Shown: positions 1 to 5,005 of the stretch, piece by piece | How the letters are laid out: each line of letters begins with the position of its first letter | Position numbering within the stretch: position 1 is the first letter of the stretch | Origin: Propionibacterium sp. | Lineage (GTDB): Bacteria > Actinomycetota > Actinomycetes > Propionibacteriales > Propionibacteriaceae | Assembly: GCA_012719335.1 (NCBI GenBank) | Contig: JAAYAO010000446.1 | Span: 1-5,005 of the forward strand | Reading direction: 5' to 3' | DNA: 5,005 bases | Program-made: the position numbers and the translations under genes | Notes under the pieces: model-generated | The model's database searches: none | What the model saw: only the letters and a program-made list of their open reading frames with translations | Told to the model about the DNA's origin: nothing

Positions 1-1
1 C

Positions 2-328
2 CTGCCGTCGGAACTGTCGGGTGGTCAGCAGCAGCGGGTGGCGATCGCCCGGGCGCTGATCACCAAACCCGACGTGGTGTTCGCCGACGAACCGACCGGC
101 AACCTCGACTCCCGCGCCGGTGCGCAGATCCTCAGCTTCCTGCGCACCTCGGTGCGCGAACTGGGTCAAACCGTGGTGATGGTCACCCATGACCCCGCCG
201 CGGCCGCCTACGCCGACCGGGTGCTGCTGCTGGCCGACGGCAGGGTCGCCGGTGACATCACCGACCCCACCCCGGACGCGGTGCTGGCCGGGCTGGACGC
301 GCTGCGCTCCTTCGAGGGGGTGGCCTGA
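2..328 (+). CDS. ABC transporter ATP-binding protein, LolD/MacB type (C-terminal part, 5' end outside window)
   Basis: This is the C-terminal 108 residues of an ATP-binding subunit that powers the permease encoded directly downstream. Seen in the sequence: the ABC signature LSGGQ (bases 14-28) followed by QQRVAIARAL, the Walker B strand VVFADEP with the catalytic glutamate codon at 89-91, the D-loop (GNLDS), and the H-loop histidine in VMVTHD (codon 188-190). The DEPTGNLDS wording is typical of the LolD/MacB/FtsE class of ATPases, which are usually about 220-250 residues, so roughly the first half (Walker A, Q-loop) lies before the window. The protein ends with a short acidic, alanine/leucine-rich tail after the last strand, LLLADGRV. 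The stop codon (326-328) is one base before the permease ATG, so the two are very likely one operon with coupled translation. The class is very likely right; the substrate cannot be inferred from this fragment. Confidence 0.95.
   Translation: MPSELSGGQQQRVAIARALITKPDVVFADEPTGNLDSRAGAQILSFLRTSVRELGQTVVMVTHDPAAAAYADRVLLLADGRVAGDITDPTPDAVLAGLDALRSFEGVA
314..320 (+). promoter_or_regulatory. Ribosome binding site of the permease, inside the ATPase gene
   Basis: The purine run GAGGGGG lies nine bases upstream of the ATG at 330, within the last codons of the ATPase gene. It supports choosing ATG 330 over the longer open frame that runs back to 189: that extension would overlap the conserved H-loop region of the ATPase and reads as proline/threonine/tryptophan-rich nonsense. 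Confidence 0.6.
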
Positions 329-329
329 G

Positions 330-2870
330 ATGTGGCGCCACACCCGCAGACAGATGCGCAACTCGATCACCCGGCTGGTCGCTGCCGGGCTGGCGATCGC
401 GATCGGCACCGCCTTCATCGCCGCGACCATCCTGTCCACCGAGGTGGTCGAAGCCACCGCCCGCAACGTGGCCGCCGCCGACCTGGAGGGCGCCGACATC
501 GTGGTCGAGTCGGCCGGCACGATGCTGGACGATCGGGCCGCCGAACAGATCGCCGCGGTACCCGGCGTTGACCGGGTGCACACCGCGCACACCCTGCCCG
601 TGCTGCTCGACGCAGACGGGCAGCGCCGCTACGTCGAGATGCGCAATGTCGGCCCCGGGCTCGAACTTGCCGCCGGCACCGAGCCCAACGGCGCGGCGGT
701 GGTGCTGTCCACTCAACTGGCCGACCGGCTCGGGCTGCGGTTGGGCGACACGGTGACCCTGAGCAGCCCGTCCGGTGACGGGACGGCCGAGCGCCGGGTC
801 CAGATCTCCGGGCTGGCGGACATGCCCCTGCGCACCACACTCGATGTCATCCACGTCCCCGATGACCTGCTGATCGCCCAACAACGCGCGATGGAGTGGC
901 CGACGAGTGTCGGCCGCCTGCTGGTCTACACCGACCGGGCGCCGGAGACCCTGATCGAGCCGATCGAACAGGCCGTCCCGCACAGCGACGGCGGCATCCT
1001 GGTGCGCACCACCGAGGAGATCACCGACCAGAACGTGCGCGACATGGTCGGCGCCGCCAACACCCTGATGTGGTTCGGGCTCGGCTTCGCCGCCCTGGCG
1101 ATCATCGTGGCCGGGCTGGTGATCGCGAACACCTTCGAGGTGCTCGTCGCCCAACGCACCCGCACCCTGGCGATGCTGCGGTGTGTCGGCGCCTCCAAGG
1201 GGCAGGTGCGCAGCACGGTGCTGCTCGAGGCGTTCGTCCTCGGCCTGGTGGCCTCGCTGGTGGGAGCCCTGCTCGGGTTGGGTTTCGGCCAACTCGCGGT
1301 GTGGTTCCTGGAGGGCCGCAACCTGGGTGTCACCGTGCCCCGGATCGCCGACATCACGCCGTGGACGCTGATTGTCCCGGTGCTGGTCGGGCTGGCGGTG
1401 ACCCTGGTGGCGGCCGGTGGCCCGGCCCGGGCCGCGACCCGGGTCAGCCCGATCGCCGCCCTGCGGCCCACGGTGGTCGAGCCGGTGCGACGCAGCAGCC
1501 GGGCCCGGCTGGTGGTGGCCGCGCTGCTGATCGTCGGTGGCGCCGGATTGCTGATCTTCGCGGTGGCGATGTCGCTGTTTTTCGTGCCCGACCAGTACGA
1601 GGCGTCCACGATGGTCGGGGTGCTGTTGGCCGCCGGCATTCTCGGTGGCCTGATCTCGCTGATCGGGGTGATGATCGGGGCGGTGTTCGTGGTGCCGCCG
1701 GTGACCCGGGGGCTGGGCCGGTTGCTCGAACTGGTGGTCGGCCGCCGGGCCCGGGCGACCGTCCGGTTGGCCACCGCCAACGCGGTGCGCAACCCGCGCC
1801 GCACCGCCACCACCACCTCGGCCCTGGTGATCGGGGTGACCCTGGTGGTGTTGATGGCCACCGGAGCCGCCTCGGCCCGCGCCTCCATGAACGAACTCCT
1901 GGGGCAGCAGTTCCCGGCCGATGTGGTGGTCACCGGCTGGGACGGGGCGGAGATCGCCGACAGCACCGCCGCCGAGGTTGCCGAGGTGCCGGGGGTGGCC
2001 GCGGTGCTTCCGGTCAGCAACCAGCAGGCCGGCCTGACCGACGGCAGCGGTGTCGAGTACGGGGGAGTGCTGGCCTTCGACATCACCCGGGCCGAGGGTG
2101 TGGTGCACGGTGCGGAACGGTTCGCCGACCTGGCGCCCGGTCAGGTCGTGGTACCCGACTATCAGGCCCGGAACTGGGCGTGGACCGATGGTGATGTGGT
2201 GTACCTGACCGACCCGGCTTCGGGACGGTCCACCGAGGTGACCGTGCGGGTGGAGCGTGGCGCGGCGATGATCGCGGTGTTGCCCGAAACCCTTGCCGAG
2301 GTGGTCGACCCGGTGATGACCGGGCTGCTCGTGGCGGTGGACGATGGTGCCGACCTGGATCGGACGGTCGACGGGATCTCCCAGGTGGTGAGCCGGATCG
2401 ACAGCGAGGCCGGGTACTCGGTGTCCTCCCCGGCGCAGGCCCGGCAGTCCTACGAACAGGTGATCGACGCCCTGTTGGCGGTGGTGATCGGGCTGCTCGC
2501 GGTGTCGGTGGTGATCGCCCTGGTCGGCATCGCGAACACCTTGAGCCTGTCGGTGATCGAACGCCGCCGCGAGCACGCCGTGCTGCGGGCGGTCGGGGTC
2601 ACCAAGGGCCAGTTGCGCGGCGCCCTGGCCGTCGAAGGGGTGCTGTTGGCGCTCACCGGTGCCGTGGTCGGCATCGTCCTGGGGCTGCTGTACGGCTGGT
2701 CGGGGGCGGCGGTGTTGCTCGGCTTCACCGGGGCCTTCACCCCGGGGGTGGCGCCGCTGATCATGGCCGGTTCGGTGGTGATCGGGGTGGTGGCCGGGCT
2801 GATCGCCTCGGTGGCACCGGCCAACTCCGCGATCCGGGTGCCCCCGGTGGTGGCCTTGGCGGCCGAGTAG
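330..2870 (+). CDS. FtsX/MacB-family ABC transporter permease, duplicated ten-TM type
   Basis: This is the membrane subunit of an ABC system of the FtsX/MacB (type VII) class, 846 residues. Such proteins carry conformational change from the cytoplasmic ATPase to extracytoplasmic domains, to export or extract substrates or to control cell-envelope enzymes. Hydrophobic segments lie near residues 15-34, 246-268, 299-325, 345-366, 393-416, 428-455, 494-513, 712-736, 768-790 and 808-829. Two large hydrophilic MacB-like periplasmic-core domains sit at about 35-245 and 514-711. The protein is an internal duplication: the cytoplasmic loop motif LAMLRCVGASKGQ (within 275-293) recurs as HAVLRAVGVTKGQ (within 744-762), and the N-terminal amphipathic start is echoed by VRNPRRTATTTSALVIGV before TM7. 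Length and topology match the common 800-850 residue actinobacterial permeases paired with LolD-like ATPases. The start at ATG 330 is one base after the ATPase stop and has a good ribosome site. Substrate unknown; these permeases are often annotated as lipoprotein or macrolide exporters by similarity only. Confidence 0.95.
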   Translation: MWRHTRRQMRNSITRLVAAGLAIAIGTAFIAATILSTEVVEATARNVAAADLEGADIVVESAGTMLDDRAAEQIAAVPGVDRVHTAHTLPVLLDADGQRRYVEMRNVGPGLELAAGTEPNGAAVVLSTQLADRLGLRLGDTVTLSSPSGDGTAERRVQISGLADMPLRTTLDVIHVPDDLLIAQQRAMEWPTSVGRLLVYTDRAPETLIEPIEQAVPHSDGGILVRTTEEITDQNVRDMVGAANTLMWFGLGFAALAIIVAGLVIANTFEVLVAQRTRTLAMLRCVGASKGQVRSTVLLEAFVLGLVASLVGALLGLGFGQLAVWFLEGRNLGVTVPRIADITPWTLIVPVLVGLAVTLVAAGGPARAATRVSPIAALRPTVVEPVRRSSRARLVVAALLIVGGAGLLIFAVAMSLFFVPDQYEASTMVGVLLAAGILGGLISLIGVMIGAVFVVPPVTRGLGRLLELVVGRRARATVRLATANAVRNPRRTATTTSALVIGVTLVVLMATGAASARASMNELLGQQFPADVVVTGWDGAEIADSTAAEVAEVPGVAAVLPVSNQQAGLTDGSGVEYGGVLAFDITRAEGVVHGAERFADLAPGQVVVPDYQARNWAWTDGDVVYLTDPASGRSTEVTVRVERGAAMIAVLPETLAEVVDPVMTGLLVAVDDGADLDRTVDGISQVVSRIDSEAGYSVSSPAQARQSYEQVIDALLAVVIGLLAVSVVIALVGIANTLSLSVIERRREHAVLRAVGVTKGQLRGALAVEGVLLALTGAVVGIVLGLLYGWSGAAVLLGFTGAFTPGVAPLIMAGSVVIGVVAGLIASVAPANSAIRVPPVVALAAE

Positions 2871-2871
2871 C

Positions 2872-2928
2872 CGCCCGTCGCCATGAAACGTGAGAGGTCG
2901 GTTTTCGTTGGTACACGGGGGACGGGCG
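2872..2928. repeat. Perfect 8-bp inverted repeat spanning the permease-HIT intergenic gap
   Basis: CGCCCGTC at 2872-2879, two bases past the permease stop, is the exact reverse complement of GACGGGCG at 2921-2928. The 41-base loop contains the only AT-richer stretch nearby (GGTTTTCGTTGGTA). The right arm sits just upstream of the -10 element of the HIT gene. It could be a weak terminator for the permease operon, an operator, or chance in GC-rich DNA; the long loop and missing U-tract argue against a classical intrinsic terminator. Confidence 0.3.
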
Positions 2929-2939
2929 CCGCCAGGGCC

Positions 2940-2945
2940 TAGGAT
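2940..2945 (+). promoter_or_regulatory. Probable -10 element (TAGGAT) of a leaderless promoter for the HIT gene
   Basis: TAGGAT fits the actinobacterial TANNNT -10 consensus and ends six bases (GACGCC) before ATG 2952. Initiation at the usual distance would start the transcript at or next to the A of the start codon, giving a leaderless mRNA. Consistent with this, no purine-rich Shine-Dalgarno sequence lies in the 15 bases before the ATG. No clear -35 hexamer is seen at 16-19 bp spacing, as is common for such promoters. Confidence 0.55.
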
Positions 2946-2951
2946 GACGCC

Positions 2952-3368
2952 ATGGCAACTGTCTTCACCAAGATCATCAACGGCGAACTGCCCGGACGGT
3001 TCATCTACCGGGACGACACGGTGGTCGCTTTCCTGTCGATCGGGCCGGTGGCCTACGGGCACACCCTGGTGGTGCCGGTGGAGGAGGTCGACCACTGGGT
3101 CGACTGCGATCCGGCCCTATGGGCCCACCTGAACGAGGTCGCACTGTTGGTCGGCCGGGCGATGCAGCAGGTCACCGGCGCGGCCCGGGTCGGCAACCTG
3201 ATCGCCGGCTTCGAGGTGCCGCACCTGCACATACACGTCTTCGGCGCCGATGACATGAGCGGCTTCCAACTGTCGCCCTCGGCCCAGGTGACCCTCACCG
3301 ACGCCGATTTCGAGAAGGCCCAGCAGGAGCTCGTGGCGGCCATCGAACAGTTGCAGGCCGTACACTGA
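2952..3368 (+). CDS. HIT (histidine triad) family nucleotide hydrolase/transferase, Rv1262c-like
   Basis: This 138-residue cytoplasmic protein is of the histidine triad superfamily; members hydrolyse or transfer nucleoside monophosphates, for example from AMP-linked amines or dinucleoside polyphosphates. Seen: the N-terminal HIT fold (FTKIINGELPGRFIYRDD, then VAFLSIGP and GHTLVVP with H37), and the triad PHLHIHVF with H91, H93 and H95. The middle histidine (H93) is the expected nucleophile. The ELPGRF-YRDD-VVAFLSI wording resembles, from memory, the M. tuberculosis HIT-like protein Rv1262c (about 144 aa), and the length fits. There is no CxxC zinc motif as in some HINT proteins. The C-terminus is a short helix (KAQQELVAAIEQLQ). 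The gene appears to have its own leaderless promoter, so it is probably not in the exporter operon. The family is very secure; the physiological substrate is unknown. Downstream, 75 bases without a recognised feature separate it from the next reading frame. Confidence 0.95.
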   Translation: MATVFTKIINGELPGRFIYRDDTVVAFLSIGPVAYGHTLVVPVEEVDHWVDCDPALWAHLNEVALLVGRAMQQVTGAARVGNLIAGFEVPHLHIHVFGADDMSGFQLSPSAQVTLTDADFEKAQQELVAAIEQLQAVH

Positions 3369-3443
3369 GGTCGCCGGGACGCCGATTGCTGACCGTCCTT
3401 CACCCGGGCCCTGGGGCCGAACTCGTCCGAACTCGATCTCGGC

Positions 3444-3653
3444 GTGTGCAACCCGTCGTTGGGCGGTGTGCCCGAGTGGTCGATCGACGGCATCACCGGG
3501 CAGCAGATCCATTCCGCCGCGGTGCGGGGGTCGCAGGAGATCGGCACACCCCTGTCGGAGGTCACCTCGATCACCATGAAGGCCAACGACGACGGTGAGC
3601 CGCTCCTGGAGGTGTTGAGTCCGTCCGGGCTGGCCGAGATACCGGTTGGTTGA
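3444..3653 (+). CDS. Small unrecognised protein, or 3' remnant of a larger gene
   Basis: I do not recognise this 69-residue product, read from GTG 3444. It has no predicted membrane segment or signal peptide and is acidic and soluble, ending SITMKANDDGEPLLEVLSPSGLAEIPVG-like without a known motif. Third codon positions are G or C in about 61 of 69 codons, which favours real coding in this frame. The frame stays open upstream to a stop at 3390-3392 with equally coding-like codons (PSFTRALGPNSSELDLG), yet offers no ATG or GTG before 3444 and no Shine-Dalgarno at the GTG. This pattern fits either a small gene with a poor start or the 3' end of a gene whose front was lost. Its stop lies two bases from the stop of a converging membrane-protein tail on the other strand. 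A start at the internal ATG 3576 would leave only about 25 residues. Confidence 0.4.
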   Translation: MCNPSLGGVPEWSIDGITGQQIHSAAVRGSQEIGTPLSEVTSITMKANDDGEPLLEVLSPSGLAEIPVG

Positions 3654-3655
3654 GT

Positions 3656-3739
3656 TCAGACCCGGCGGCGGGTCAACAGGGCCGCCCCGATCACGCACAG
3701 CACGAAGGCGAAACCGTGGGCCCGGGCGTCGCAGCTACA
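3656..3739 (-). pseudogene. Orphan C-terminal tail of a membrane protein
   Basis: Read on the minus strand, the frame ending in TGA (3658-3656) encodes AHGFAFVLCVIGAALLTRRRV (codons 3721-3659), a hydrophobic helix followed by a basic cluster. That is how many transporters, including MFS efflux proteins, end on the cytoplasmic side. In that stretch only one codon lacks G or C at its third position. Upstream the frame becomes non-hydrophobic (CSCDAR) and runs into the 3' end of the lyase gene, which occupies another frame, with no plausible start and an in-frame stop at 3792-3790. It therefore looks like the severed end of a gene whose body was deleted or replaced. The segment is short, so chance hydrophobicity cannot be excluded, and the family assignment is a guess. 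Confidence 0.35.
3659..3674. terminator. GC-rich hairpin at a convergent gene junction
   Basis: GACCCG (3659-3664) and CGGGTC (3669-3674) form a perfect 6-bp stem with a four-base GCGG loop. It begins five bases after the stop of the small + strand frame. No T-tract follows on either side, as often seen for actinobacterial terminators, so it is only a candidate bidirectional terminator. It also overlaps the arginine codons of the membrane-tail remnant, which by themselves favour such a sequence. Confidence 0.3.
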
Positions 3740-5005
3740 GCGAGTCGCCGAGATCGCGGCGGAAGGCGGCCACCAGGTCGTGCTGCCAGTCACCGATCGG
3801 GGCCAACCGGCCGTAGAAGAAGCGCAGGATCTCCGGCTCGTCGGTGAACGCCAGGCCGCCGATCAGGTCGCGGTTCTCGTACAACCAGGCGATCCGGTCG
3901 ACGGCGTAGGACAACTGCGACAGGGTGAACACCCGCCGCGGCACGGCCAGCCGCAGCAACTCCATGTCGGCCAGCCGCTCCGAGCCGTCCGGGTCGCGCT
4001 GTTCGGACAGGGTGCCGCGCTCCATGCCGCGCACGCCGCTGGTCAGGTACACCGCGGCCGCCAACGCCCCGGACGGGTACTGCTCCTGCGGCACTTGGGG
4101 GATGAACCGGCCGGCGTCGATGTGTACCCCGAGCCCACCGGGCGGGGTGACGATCGGTACGCCGCGGGCCAGCAGCTCCTTGGCCATGTACGCGATGAAC
4201 TCCGGGCCCTGGTTGATCACCTCGGGGTCCATCGTTTCCTCCAGGCCGATGGCCAGGGCCTCCATCTCGCGCACCGACATGCCGCCGTAGGTGAGGAAGC
4301 CCTCGAACAGCGGCACCAGGCCGCGCAGCTCCTCGTAGAGCTCCTTGGAGCGGGTGATGATGCCGCCCCCGCGGCCGAAGCCGAGTTTGCGGCCGGAGAA
4401 GTAGATCAGATCGAACTCGTCGCAGATGGCGCGGGTGATCTCGGCGATCGACGCGTCGGTCCACCCGTCCTCGCAGGTGGCGATGAAGTGCAGGTTGTCC
4501 TGCAACAGGGAGGCGTCCAGCACGTAGCGCAGCCCGTGCTTGCGGCACAGCTCACCGACCGCCCGGTAGTTCGCCAGCGACACCGGCTGACCACCGATCA
4601 GGTTCGTGCCGGCCTCCATCCGGACGAAGGGGATGTTCTCCGCGCCGACCTCGTCGATCAGTGCGGCGAGCTTGTCGAGGTCGACATCACCCTTGAACCG
4701 GTGCTCGGACTCGACCTGCAGACCGGCCTCGGCGATCACCTCCTCGACCCGGCCGCCGCGCATCGTGATGTGCGATTTGGTGGTGGTGAAGTGGTAGTTC
4801 ATCGGAATCACCGAGCCCTCGCGCACCCAGGCGTGGGCGAGGATGTTCTCGCAGGCGCGGCCCTGGTGGGCGGGCAGGAAGTACTCGGTGCCGAAGATGT
4901 CGTTGATGGTCGCCGACAACCGGGTGAAGGTGGACGAGCCGGCGTAGGAATCGTCGGCGGTCAGCATCGCGGCCTGCTGCCGGTCGCTCATCGCGTTCAC
5001 GCCCG
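3735..5005 (-). CDS. PLP-dependent beta-eliminating lyase, tyrosine phenol-lyase/tryptophanase family (N-terminus outside window)
   Basis: Family members use pyridoxal phosphate to cleave tyrosine to phenol, or tryptophan to indole, plus pyruvate and ammonia. Residues below are numbered from the GTG (valine) codon 5000-4998, which is internal: the frame continues as glycine to the window edge, and G-VNAMSD matches the family's GTNAMSD, so about 50 residues are missing. Compared with C. freundii tyrosine phenol-lyase (TPL) from memory, conserved residues are Y19 (Y71), R48 in HQGR (R100), T72 (T124), N133 in NLIGGQPVS (N185), D162 (D214), S202, the PLP lysine K205 (K257, codon 4388-4386), M326 and R328 in MERG (M379/R381), R350 (R404) and FF394-395 (F448-449). 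R328 is TPL-like; tryptophanase has isoleucine there. Odd features: L165 for R217, R204 for K256, L206 for D258, R210 for N262, L290 for H343, and an extra ~18-residue C-terminus after LRFFYGRL. No TnaB-like permease or other partner is visible. The family is certain; the substrate is open. Confidence 0.95.
   Translation of the reverse strand, partial: GVNAMSDRQQAAMLTADDSYAGSSTFTRLSATINDIFGTEYFLPAHQGRACENILAHAWVREGSVIPMNYHFTTTKSHITMRGGRVEEVIAEAGLQVESEHRFKGDVDLDKLAALIDEVGAENIPFVRMEAGTNLIGGQPVSLANYRAVGELCRKHGLRYVLDASLLQDNLHFIATCEDGWTDASIAEITRAICDEFDLIYFSGRKLGFGRGGGIITRSKELYEELRGLVPLFEGFLTYGGMSVREMEALAIGLEETMDPEVINQGPEFIAYMAKELLARGVPIVTPPGGLGVHIDAGRFIPQVPQEQYPSGALAAAVYLTSGVRGMERGTLSEQRDPDGSERLADMELLRLAVPRRVFTLSQLSYAVDRIAWLYENRDLIGGLAFTDEPEILRFFYGRLAPIGDWQHDLVAAFRRDLGDSL

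Noticed and set aside
189..329. Longer N-terminus for the permease, starting inside the ATPase gene
   Set aside because: The added 47 residues are unlike any FtsX permease start, while ATG 330 has a ribosome site and is directly coupled to the ATPase stop.
896..2194. Long + strand open frame (432 codons) overlapping the permease
   Set aside because: Its translation is arginine/glycine/proline-rich and featureless, the usual frame shadow in GC-rich genes; the permease frame has clear membrane segments and motifs.
2949..2956. Palindrome GCCATGGC over the HIT start codon
   Set aside because: An 8-base palindrome created by the common GCC-ATG-GC start context; no reason to see an operator.
258..3095. 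A very long open frame on the minus strand opposite the permease (945 codons)
   Set aside because: It is histidine/arginine/glycine/proline-rich low-complexity sequence created by high GC3 in the real gene, and it lies antisense to a well conserved ABC permease and across the HIT start.
3400..3425. GC-rich CGGGCCCTGGGGCCGA as a terminator after the HIT gene
   Set aside because: Only a GGCC/GGCC stem of four pairs can form cleanly, with no T-tract; too weak to list as a feature.
3465..3500. A tRNA-like start, TGCCCGAGTGGTCGA, resembling the D-arm of Ser/Leu tRNAs
   Set aside because: No matching acceptor stem, no anticodon stem, and no GTTCGAA-type T-loop at the expected distance; the segment reads as ordinary codons in the small + strand frame.

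Overview
The window is high-GC DNA with G/C-dominated third codon positions. Its genes look actinobacterial: a DevC/MacB-style ABC exporter pair, an Rv1262c-like HIT protein, and an apparently leaderless TANNNT promoter. The best guess is a member of the Actinomycetota; genus cannot be read from this sequence alone.

Left part (1-2870, + strand): the C-terminal half of a LolD/MacB-type ABC ATPase is followed, one base after its stop codon, by its 846-residue FtsX/MacB-type permease. The permease is an internal duplication with about ten membrane segments and two large extracytoplasmic domains. Together they form a translationally coupled exporter or mechanotransmission complex of unknown substrate.

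Middle part (2871-3734): an 81-base gap holds an inverted repeat and a TAGGAT -10 element placed so that transcription would begin at the A of the ATG of a 138-aa HIT-family nucleotide hydrolase/transferase (2952-3368). Next comes a small unrecognised reading frame with coding-like codon use but no good start (3444-3653). Two bases beyond its stop, on the opposite strand, is the stop of what looks like the severed C-terminal tail of a membrane protein (AHGFAFVLCVIGAALLTRRRV). Both look like leftovers at a rearranged junction.

Right part (3735-5005, - strand): a PLP-dependent beta-eliminating lyase of the tyrosine phenol-lyase/tryptophanase family, truncated at its N-terminus by the window edge. 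It keeps the PLP lysine and the tyrosine phenol-lyase-type specificity arginine, but has several unusual substitutions around the cofactor and at the potassium site, plus a C-terminal extension. This is the most interesting gene here. No CRISPR array, intact transposon, tRNA or rRNA was found. The three coding units appear functionally unrelated, and I see no convincing evidence for a wholly new multi-gene system.
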